From Planctomycetaceae bacterium UBA2972 (lineage in GTDB: Bacteria; Planctomycetota; Planctomycetia; Pirellulales; Pirellulaceae): 8,121 nt of DNA. Both the position numbers and the translations under genes were made by a program. Under the pieces are notes generated by a model that saw only the letters and a program-made list of their open reading frames with translations, was not told the origin of the DNA and did not search any database. Numbering within the stretch: position 1 is the first letter of the stretch; every line of letters starts with the position of its first letter. Positions 1 through 6,900 of the stretch are shown here, piece after piece. The DNA lies in the NCBI GenBank assembly GCA_002348315.1, contig DEAW01000070.1:41173-49293 (forward strand), written 5' to 3'.

Positions 1-128
1 TGCTGAATCGGTAACGGTTCGGTTAAACGCCCGATTGGTCTGGCTGAGTAGGAGACAACGCCTAGTCAAAACGGCGGACTTGGGACACAATACTACTAAT
101 ACTCGGCGTTCAAGGGTCGAGTGGTTTA

Positions 129-134
129 TATAAT
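129..134 (+). promoter_or_regulatory. Candidate -10 box of the enolase promoter
   Basis: A perfect TATAAT lies 39 bp before the preferred enolase start at 174. No good -35 is seen at 16-18 bp; the nearest, TTCAAG at 109-114, is weak and only 14 bp away. Transcription would begin near 141, leaving a leader of about 33 nt. It would also place the upstream TTG at 138 outside the mRNA, which supports the later start. Confidence 0.45.
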
Positions 135-160
135 CAATTGCCAAACACACTTTCAATCAC

Positions 161-164
161 AGGA
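161..164 (+). promoter_or_regulatory. Shine-Dalgarno of enolase
   Basis: AGGA lies 9 nt before the ATG at 174, a good distance. It directly abuts the other ATG at 165, which is too close to use it. This site decides between the three in-frame starts at 138, 165 and 174. Confidence 0.5.
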
Positions 165-173
165 ATGCAACGA

Positions 174-1451
174 ATGAGTTACATCACTGATATCAAAGGC
201 CGTCAGATTCTCGATAGCCGTGGAAACCCGACGGTCGAAGTAGACGTGATCTTAGCAGACGGTTCATTTGGTCGGGCAGCCGTGCCCAGTGGCGCAAGTA
301 CCGGAGCCCACGAAGCCTGGGAAGCTCGCGATGGTGATGCTTCCGTTTATCTCGGTAAGGGTGTATTGAAAGCGGTTGATAACATCAATAATGCCATTGC
401 CGAAGCATTGCAGGGCTACGATGCATTGGATCAGCAGGCAGTCGACCGGGCGATGATTGATCTTGATGGGACAGACAATAAGAGTAATCTCGGAGCAAAT
501 GCCATTCTCGGTGTTTCGCTGGCCACCGCCAAAGCCGCGGCAGATGCTACGGGGCAGCCGCTCTATCGCTACCTCGGTGGAACGGCCGCTCAGATGCTAC
601 CCGCTCCGATGATGAACATTCTCAATGGTGGTGAACATGCAGATAATTCAGTAGATGTACAGGAATTCATGGTCATGCCACTGGGCTTTACCCAGTTTTC
701 AGAAGCACTGCGGTGTGGATGTGAAATATTCCACACACTTAAAAAAGTGTTACATGGCAAAGGACTCAATACTGCCGTCGGTGACGAAGGCGGATTCGCT
801 CCGGATCTGGGCAGCAACCGTGAAGCTTTGGATCTGATTATGGAAGCCATCGAAATTGCCGGTTACAAAGCTGGTGAACAGGTATCCATTGCATTAGACG
901 TGGCTTCCACCGAATTCTATAACGACGAAGCCGGAACTTATAAGTTTGACGGAAACGATCTTAGTACTTCCGACATGGTTGGGTTGCTCAAAGAATGGGC
1001 AGCAAACTATCCGATTTGCTCAATCGAAGATGGTTGTGCCGAAGATGACTGGGCCGGATGGAAACAACTGACCGATGAAATCGGCAGTTCAGTTCAATTG
1101 GTGGGTGACGACCTGTTTGTCACGAATACAGAACGACTGCAACGTGGTATCGACGAAGGAATCGCCAACAGTATCCTGATCAAAGTGAATCAGATCGGAA
1201 CGTTGACCGAAACGATTAACGCAATCCAATTGGCCGATCGCGCAGGTTATAGCAGTGTTTCCAGTCATCGTTCCGGTGAAACGGAAGATAGCACGATCGC
1301 TGACTTAGCTGTCGCTTTGAATACCGGACAGATTAAGACCGGTTCGGCTTCCCGATCGGATCGTATGGCAAAGTACAATCAATTGCTCCGGATTGAAGAA
1401 GAGTTGGGAGACACGGCTCTGTACGGCGGTCCGTTTTTCCCGGGGTCGTAA
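174..1451 (+). CDS. eno: Enolase (phosphopyruvate hydratase)
   Basis: This enzyme interconverts 2-phosphoglycerate and phosphoenolpyruvate in glycolysis and gluconeogenesis. It is cytosolic and Mg2+-dependent, and enolases are usually dimers or octamers. From the ATG at 174 the protein has 425 aa, the usual family length, and begins like other enolases, with ILDSRGNPTVE at about residues 12-22. Every catalytic residue is present (E. coli counterparts in brackets): His155 (159) and Glu164 (168) in the GGEHADN...QEF region, Glu205 (209) in GDEGG, metal ligands Asp242 (246), Glu285 (290) and Asp312 (317), Lys337 (342), Arg366/Ser367 (371/372) in SHRSGETED, and Lys388 (393) in GQIKTGS. The frame also opens at TTG 138 and ATG 165, but those would add 12 or 3 residues not usual in the family and lack a well-placed ribosome site. 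It has its own promoter-like box and a stem-loop behind it, so it is probably transcribed alone. Confidence 0.98.
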   Translation: MSYITDIKGRQILDSRGNPTVEVDVILADGSFGRAAVPSGASTGAHEAWEARDGDASVYLGKGVLKAVDNINNAIAEALQGYDALDQQAVDRAMIDLDGTDNKSNLGANAILGVSLATAKAAADATGQPLYRYLGGTAAQMLPAPMMNILNGGEHADNSVDVQEFMVMPLGFTQFSEALRCGCEIFHTLKKVLHGKGLNTAVGDEGGFAPDLGSNREALDLIMEAIEIAGYKAGEQVSIALDVASTEFYNDEAGTYKFDGNDLSTSDMVGLLKEWAANYPICSIEDGCAEDDWAGWKQLTDEIGSSVQLVGDDLFVTNTERLQRGIDEGIANSILIKVNQIGTLTETINAIQLADRAGYSSVSSHRSGETEDSTIADLAVALNTGQIKTGSASRSDRMAKYNQLLRIEEELGDTALYGGPFFPGS

Positions 1452-1477
1452 TACGAATCTAACTTTTTTACTCACTC

Positions 1478-1512
1478 CCAAGAGCCATCGGTGTATTCGC
1501 CATGGCTCTTGG
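1478..1512 (+). terminator. Perfect 11-bp stem-loop behind enolase, probable terminator
   Basis: CCAAGAGCCAT (1478-1488) and its exact reverse complement ATGGCTCTTGG (1502-1512) flank a 13-nt loop, 27 nt after the enolase stop. Only three T residues follow, so it is not a textbook intrinsic terminator; a six-T run (1464-1469) lies before the stem instead. It may end enolase transcription weakly or protect the mRNA 3' end. Confidence 0.5.
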
Positions 1513-1587
1513 TTTGCGCAGCAATGGTTGGCTTGTGCCCTCCATTTGCAAGAGACGTTGTTTCTCTGAATGCCTACAATTCGAGTC

Positions 1588-1616
1588 TTGTTATTAATTC
1601 ATATATTTCAGATAAT
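1588..1616 (+). promoter_or_regulatory. Candidate sigma70-type promoter of the DUF1501 gene
   Basis: TTGTTA (1588-1593, 4 of 6 consensus bases) and GATAAT (1611-1616, 5 of 6) are separated by exactly 17 bp, in an AT-rich stretch unlike the flanking genes. The expected transcription start, 6-7 bp after the -10 box, falls on or next to the ATG at 1623, so the mRNA could be leaderless. This fits the lack of a well-placed ribosome site: only GGA at 1617-1619, 3 nt from the ATG. Confidence 0.4.
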
Positions 1617-1622
1617 GGAATT

Positions 1623-3053
1623 ATGAATTCAAATAAATTCAATAAAGATATTGCCATCTCTCGACGCGGTATGTTGAAGGTTGGCGCGTTCACACTCGGT
1701 GCCACTGCGTCTTCCTTTAGTCCCTGGGATTCACAGCTGCGCGGCCTAACGGTTCAGGGTAAAGGCAAAGCGGAGAGCGTTTTAGTTCTCTGGATGGCTG
1801 GTGGAGTGACTCAGTTTGAGTCGTTTGACCCTAAAATGGAAGCTCCCCTGGAGATTCGTGGAAAACTACAGGATATCCAGACGAGTTTGCCGGGAGTGCG
1901 TTTCGGAGACACGATGAGCGAAATGTCAAAAATCGCTCATAAGATTAGTGTGATTCGCGGTTTCTCGCATCACAGTAACGATCATCTGGTCAGTCAGGTG
2001 ATGACATTGAGTGGCCGAGTTGTAGGACGAAATGAGCTGTTCAGTGAACCCAATATTGGTTCGATCATTTCCCACGTTTATGGTCCGCGAAATGGGTTGC
2101 CCGGCTACATTTGCTTGCCCGGTATTACGCGACCCGGTCCGCCTCCCTACAACTTCTTTAAGAGCGGTTGGATGGGTAACCAATACCTACCCTATTGTGT
2201 AGGAGGATTGCCGGAAGAACCTGATTTTACGGTTGGCGATAAATTAGATGATCCGCCGGCTGAATTTGAAGAAGATTTGATCCCGAAATCACTGGCGCTA
2301 ACAAAAGATGTGCCACTGGCACGTTTGACGCGTCGCGCCACCTTACGGCAGCAGTTTGATCAGGCTCTCAATAGTCTGGAAAAGGACCAGCAGTTAGTGG
2401 CTGCTGAATCAAAGTACAAAGGCGCACTGCGAATGTTGTCGACCAGTGCCTTGCGGGAAGCGTTCGATATCAACCAGGAAGAAGATTCTGTTCGCGAGAC
2501 GTACGGCAAGACAAAACTAGGTGGACGCTGCCTCATGGCGCGCCGTCTCGTAGAAGCAGGAGCACCGTTTATCGTACTGGATTATGGATATGACTCAGAT
2601 TACGGAAATATCTGGGATAACCATAATGCGCCTAGTCAAAACCATCCTCCCATTCAGGATATGGTCAAGCGAGGCTATCATCTTGCCGGTATGGACAAAG
2701 CATTTGCTGCTTTGGTTAATGACATGGAACAACGTGGACTGCTCGATAAGACGCTGGTAGTCTTCCTCACCGAATTTGGTCGTACGCCCAAGATTAATGC
2801 CAATGGTGGACGGGATCACTGGGGAGCTGCCGGATCATTGTTTGTTACTGGTGGAGGCGTGAAAACCGGACAGGTAATCGGAGCGACGGATAAAACGGGG
2901 TCGGAAGTCACCACGCGGCCTTACTCGCCTTCAGATATCGCAGCCACAATGTTTGCTTCGTTAGGCGTCGATCACCATTCCTTCGTGAACGACTTTCAGG
3001 GACGCCCCCGGCCGATTCTTGAAGAAGGCGAACCGGTTGCCGAGCTGTTTTGA
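1623..3053 (+). CDS. DUF1501 family protein, Tat-exported
   Basis: This is a 476-aa member of DUF1501, a family abundant in planctomycetes, related to the alkaline phosphatase/sulfatase fold, and without an assigned reaction. The N-terminus carries a twin-arginine signal, SRRGMLK at residues 13-19, then a hydrophobic stretch (about 20-33), so the protein is probably exported folded. Family hallmarks follow: a strand plus FESFDPK (about 52-71), SHHSNDH (115-121), WDNH (331-334), TEFGRTPKIN (383-392) and GGRDHW (395-400). The Asp/His residues in these blocks are candidate metal ligands by analogy with the superfamily. The frame is open from a GTG at 1491, but that would add 44 residues before the Tat motif and place the start inside the enolase stem-loop; the ATG at 1623 gives a normal Tat leader. 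DUF1501 genes often follow a DUF1549/DUF1553 cytochrome-like gene; here the upstream neighbour is enolase, so this copy stands alone. Substrate unknown. Confidence 0.9.
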   Translation: MNSNKFNKDIAISRRGMLKVGAFTLGATASSFSPWDSQLRGLTVQGKGKAESVLVLWMAGGVTQFESFDPKMEAPLEIRGKLQDIQTSLPGVRFGDTMSEMSKIAHKISVIRGFSHHSNDHLVSQVMTLSGRVVGRNELFSEPNIGSIISHVYGPRNGLPGYICLPGITRPGPPPYNFFKSGWMGNQYLPYCVGGLPEEPDFTVGDKLDDPPAEFEEDLIPKSLALTKDVPLARLTRRATLRQQFDQALNSLEKDQQLVAAESKYKGALRMLSTSALREAFDINQEEDSVRETYGKTKLGGRCLMARRLVEAGAPFIVLDYGYDSDYGNIWDNHNAPSQNHPPIQDMVKRGYHLAGMDKAFAALVNDMEQRGLLDKTLVVFLTEFGRTPKINANGGRDHWGAAGSLFVTGGGVKTGQVIGATDKTGSEVTTRPYSPSDIAATMFASLGVDHHSFVNDFQGRPRPILEEGEPVAELF

Positions 3054-3085
3054 TCGAACCATCCATTTCCGCTCGCGTTTAAAGA

Positions 3086-3108
3086 CTCGAGCTATTTGAT
3101 TACTCGAG
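3086..3108 (-). terminator. Weak stem-loop between convergent genes
   Basis: Two CTCGAG copies (3086-3091 and 3103-3108), each self-complementary, can pair across an 11-nt loop in the short convergent gap between the DUF1501 and LRR genes, overlapping the LRR stop codon. On the minus strand it is followed by TCTTTAAA, a poor U tract. The stem is only 6 bp, so terminator function is uncertain. Confidence 0.25.
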
Positions 3109-3498
3109 ATGGATAATGCGAGTATTAATCATAGATGCTCGGATCTTACGAATTTCCTGCTGCGTGACGTTGGTCCCTGTCACCACGACCACTCTGAGGT
3201 GATGCATGCGGCTAATTGTCTCAAGTGCCAGATCCGTAATCTGAGTATCAGATAAGTCGAGTGTTTCTAAGGTCGAGAACTTCTCCAACTGCAGAATCGC
3301 CTGATCGGTGATGGCGGTACTCTTAAGGTTGAGTTCGACGAGTTTTGTTTGGCCAGCTAATTGACTAATCCAGGTGTCGTCAATGGATGCTCCGACCGGG
3401 CTTAGGTCAATCGTGTGCAAGAGCCCGCTTTTATATTGTCGTGTTGAGCCGCCTAGTTGTTGGATTTGAGTGCTGGAGATTAAATTCGGATCCGCCAT
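3100..3498 (-). CDS. Small leucine-rich-repeat protein
   Basis: This is a 132-aa protein made almost wholly of leucine-rich repeats. Repeats begin near Leu53, Leu77 and Leu101, exactly 24 residues apart, with an earlier degenerate one near residue 27. The core pattern is LxxLxLxxTxITDxALxxI; the middle repeat (about 77-95) fits best, and the last (101-119) has lost most consensus asparagine and leucine positions. No signal peptide or membrane segment is visible, so it is probably cytoplasmic, unlike many larger planctomycete LRR proteins that are exported. The ATG at 3498 is the first possible start because an in-frame TAG lies 18 nt upstream; no clear ribosome site precedes it. Such repeats normally bind proteins; no partner can be inferred. 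It converges on the DUF1501 gene with a 46-bp gap. It could also be a fragment of a longer LRR protein, though both ends look natural. Confidence 0.75.
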   Translation of the reverse strand: MADPNLISSTQIQQLGGSTRQYKSGLLHTIDLSPVGASIDDTWISQLAGQTKLVELNLKSTAITDQAILQLEKFSTLETLDLSDTQITDLALETISRMHHLRVVVVTGTNVTQQEIRKIRASMINTRIIHLE

Positions 3499-3755
3499 GT
3501 GATTCGTGTCGTCGAGCTAAAAGTTGTGATGATGTTAAGGTTTAACGGCTGAGCTTATTTTACATCGTGTGAGACTTCTATCGGGACTCAAAGGAAACAT
3601 TGTTTCTTTCCAAGTGCAATGCCGAAGGTAAGAAGACAGGCCGGAGTTTCCTGTGTGTGGAGGCCATTGGAATGTGTTTCTGCACCAAATCAAGGGGATT
3701 TTGCCTGCTGTGGATCACCAGGGATAAGGTGAAAAGCAGATGAGTTGTTTTACTT

Positions 3756-3773
3756 TGCACAGGGATACGTGCA
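3756..3773. promoter_or_regulatory. Small dyad TGCAC-N8-GTGCA
   Basis: Perfect 5-bp arms are separated by 8 bp, 13 bp upstream of the larger palindrome at 3786. The size suits a dimeric regulator half-site pair, but arms this short arise readily by chance. Confidence 0.2.
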
Positions 3774-3785
3774 GGTAATTAGTTG

Positions 3786-3811
3786 GTTGTGATGGTTATA
3801 ACGGTTACAAC
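3786..3811. promoter_or_regulatory. 26-bp imperfect palindrome, candidate operator
   Basis: The centre is a perfect 8-bp palindrome GTTATAAC (3795-3802). Symmetric outer arms GTTGT (3786-3790) and ACAAC (3807-3811) share the same axis at 3798.5. Ten of the 13 symmetric pairs match. The core contains TATAAC (3797-3802), a 5-of-6 match to a -10 box, although no good -35 sits 16-18 bp before it. A regulator bound here could control the FAAL-ACP-AONS gene, whose start lies about 160 bp downstream. The regulator is unknown. Confidence 0.35.
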
Positions 3812-3961
3812 TCTCCGGATTGAGAGAAATCTCGATAGTTGGAGGGGGCTGTTTGCCAGAATTATGACTTCGTGTTAGTCTGAAATCTCGGAATCTGAAG
3901 GAGCAGTTAGTAGTTTCTTGAACGGAATTCTAAAGACCGAGACAGAGAAAAAATTGGCGTT

Positions 3962-3965
3962 GGAG
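3962..3965 (+). promoter_or_regulatory. Shine-Dalgarno of the FAAL-ACP-AONS gene
   Basis: GGAG lies 8 nt before the GTG at 3974, good spacing. An ATG at 3969 lies only 3 nt from it, is in another frame, and hits a stop after one more codon. The site therefore supports the unusual GTG start. Confidence 0.55.
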
Positions 3966-3973
3966 TTAATGCG

Positions 3974-6900
3974 GTGAACCTAGATCGCTTATTTGCCCCG
4001 TACAAGCCCATCGAAACCCATCTTGTTGATTCCCTGGAATACTGGGGAAAAGAGCGACCAGATCAGGTAGCGTACACCTTTTTGGTCGATGGTGAAGAGG
4101 ACGAGCTACAAATCACTTATGCAGAATTAAGAGATTCTGCACGGGCTATTGCTGCGCAATTGCAGGAACTTGGTCCGATCAAGGGTGAGCGAGTGTTGTT
4201 GCTTTATCATCCGGGGATGGAATTCATCAAAGGCTTTTTGGGCTGTTTGTTTGCTGGCGCTATTGCTGTGCCTGCCTACCCTCCTCGTCGCAATCGCAAA
4301 ATGAATCGTATTGATGCCATTGCGGATGATGCTAAACCCAAAGTCGTCTTCTCGACGAAAGATGTTCTTGATCGGTCTGAGCACATACTCGAAGACAGTC
4401 CTCGTCTGCAGTCTGCACAATGGATCGCGACCGAAGAAGTGCCACTCGATAAGAGCGCAGCCTGGAAGAATCCTGAAATCGAAAAAGAGGATCTGGCATT
4501 TCTACAATACACATCCGGTTCTACCGGTACACCTAAAGGTGTGATGATCTCGCATGGCAATATGCTGGCGAATCTACAAATGATTACGTATGCCTTCGAT
4601 TTGAGTTGGCGATCACGTGGACTGAGTTGGCTTCCAGCCTATCACGACATGGGATTGATCGGTGGCCTGTTGGCTCCACTCTATACCAGTTGCTTCTGCG
4701 TATTTATGTCTCCCATGGCATTTTTACAGAAACCGATTCGTTGGTTAAAAGCGATTTCGAAATACAAGATCACCATTTCAGGCGGTCCAAACTTTGCCTA
4801 CGATCTTTGTTCGCAACAGGTTACTGAAGAGCAAATGGAAGGATTGGACTTGAGTCCCTGGGTATTGGCATACAATGGTGCCGAACCGATTCGCTCTTCC
4901 ACGCTCAGCGATTTCTCCCGCAAATTTGAAAGTGTCGGGTTTGATTCGCAAGTTTTTTACCCTTGCTACGGAATGGCGGAAACCACGCTGATTGTCACGG
5001 GCAAAGTGGTTACCGAAAAACCAACATTGAAATCGTTCGACAACGATTCGCTGCATGAACACCGAGTGGTGCCAGTCAGTCCGGACGCTCGAGGGGCACG
5101 TACGTTAGTTGGTTGTGGACACGTGTTCCCCAACGAAGATGTTGCCATTGTGGACCCACAGACTTACAAACGCCTGCCGTCGGGTGAAGTGGGAGAGATC
5201 TGGGTGAACAGTCCCAGTGTCGGCAAAGGGTATTGGGATAAGCCCGCCCTTTCTCAGCAGACTTTTGAAGCCAAACTGGCTGACAGTCAGACGGGGCCCT
5301 ATTTAAGAACGGGCGACCTGGGGTTTGTACAGGGAGACGATCTCTTTGTAACTGGCCGGTTGAAAGATCTGATTATTATTCGTGGAGTCAATCGTTACCC
5401 GCAAGATATTGAATTGACAGTCGAACGTGCCAGCAATCGCCTGCAAAACGGTGCGGTGGGATGTTTCGCAGTCGATATAGAAGGTCGGGAACAGCTCGTC
5501 GTTGTCGCTGAAGTCGAACGGAAACGTCGGGAAGACTGGAGTGATGTGATTCAGGCGATTCGCCACGATGTGACCGCCGAACACGATGTACCTCCTGATG
5601 GTATCGTCCTCGTTCGTTTTGGTTCGATTCCGAAAACATCGAGCGGAAAGATCCAACGGCATGCCTGTCGTAATAGCTTCCTCGACGGTTCGCTGAAGAC
5701 CATCTCGTCCTGGCTATCCTGGGAAGACAACACTGCTGAAGACGTTGTGATTACTTCGTCAGAACAGAGACAAGTCGTGGTAGATGGTGATCTGCCTGCT
5801 GCTCTGTTGGAACTGGTGATGGATAAAATCCGGGATGTTGCTCGAGAACGAGCCGGAGTTCTTTCCGCAGAAACGAATATTGTGACGGATCTGGGACTCG
5901 ATTCACTAGAACGCCTGCAGATTGCGAATTCGATCGAAGAGGTGTTTGGTCAGCGGTTCCCTGAAGAAGTACTTCAGGAAATCGAAACGGTCGCTCAGGT
6001 TGCCGGTGCTGTGAAAGAACACTTCGGTGATATTTCCGCTCAGTTGGGACAGGTTTCCAGCAAGCCGAAAAGGTCACGAAGTACGCGGGCCATTATTCCT
6101 GAATCAGACTATAGTTTCGCTCTGATGCCGGAATACGTTCGTCTGCAGAAAACGAAGAAACTACTAGCTTCGACAGGATTGCCAAATCCTTACTTCAGTG
6201 TTCATGAAGCACTGACGAATGACACGACGACAATCAATGGTCGTGAAATGCTGAGCTGGTCCAGTTACAACTACCTGGGCATGTCCGGAGATCCTGCCGT
6301 CGTTAAAGCGTCGCAGGAAGCGGTTGAGAAATATGGTACGAGTGTCTCGGCCAGTCGACTAGTCTCCGGTGAAAAACCTATTCACCGAGAATTGGAACAA
6401 GGGATTGCTGATTTTATCGGTGTCGAAGACTCGATTACCTACGTTGGAGGTCACTCTACGAATGAATCCACGATTGGTCATTTGTTCGGATCCGGTGATT
6501 TAATCGTCCACGATAGTCTTTCGCACAACAGTATCATTCAGGGATCTATTCTGTCCGGAGCCCGTCGTCGTCCGTTTAAGCACAATGACTGGCAGGAACT
6601 CGATGAAATTCTAAGTGAAGTTCGTCATGAGTATCGCCGAGTGCTGGTCGTCGTTGAGGGCGTGTACAGTATGGATGGCGATTTCCCTAATCTTCCTAAG
6701 TTTATCGAAGTGAAGAAACGCCACCGTACCTTTCTGATGGTCGATGAAGCACACTCGATCGGAACAATGGGTGAGCATGGCCGCGGTATCAGTGAACACT
6801 TCGGTGTCGATGCCCGGGAAATCGATATTTGGATGGGAACACTGAGTAAGACCTTTGGTAGTTGTGGTGGTTACATTGCCGGAACCAAAGAGTTAGTGGA

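Larger units (their letters stand above)
3499..3973. other. 475-bp divergent intergenic region
   Basis: This stretch separates the LRR gene (leftward) from the FAAL-ACP-AONS gene (rightward) and must hold both promoters. Seen in it: a TAAAAT box for the minus strand at 3562-3557 without a convincing -35; TGCAC-N8-GTGCA at 3756-3773; the larger dyad at 3786-3811; a 9-nt direct repeat GAAATCTCG at 3826-3834 and 3882-3890; and a TTGCCA (3853-3858) that would be a good -35 but has only a poor -10 (TAGTCT) 17 bp on. A 60-codon minus-strand frame (3578-3760) shows no protein-like features. No RNA gene was recognised. Confidence 0.7.

Noticed and set aside
59..72. 14-nt string CGCCTAGTCAAAAC repeated at 2629-2642
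   Set aside because: One copy is upstream of enolase and the other inside the DUF1501 gene. A single exact 14-mer pair in 8 kb is only mildly unexpected, and no flanking similarity is seen.
2..133. Open frame from the left edge to TAA at 131, possibly the tail of an upstream gene
   Set aside because: It encodes 43 residues without recognisable features, and the stop overlaps the TATAAT box. It cannot be told from chance without the sequence to the left.
138..173. Enolase start at TTG 138 or ATG 165
   Set aside because: They add residues not usual in enolases, lie at or before the likely transcription start or abut the AGGA, and the ATG at 174 has good ribosome-site spacing.
1491..1622. GTG 1491 as the DUF1501 start
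   Set aside because: It lies in the loop of the enolase stem-loop and would put 44 unrelated residues before the twin-arginine motif.
3590..3612. GAAAC-ATT-GTTTC hairpin after an A/G-rich run
   Set aside because: The 5-bp stem with a 3-nt loop is short and AT-rich, with no T run or gene end nearby.
3578..3760. 60-codon minus-strand frame in the intergenic region
   Set aside because: No ribosome site, no domain-like pattern and basic low-structure composition; more likely chance.
4127..4560. Several 60-97-codon frames opposite or inside the FAAL domain
   Set aside because: They overlap a continuous, motif-rich coding region and show no features of their own.
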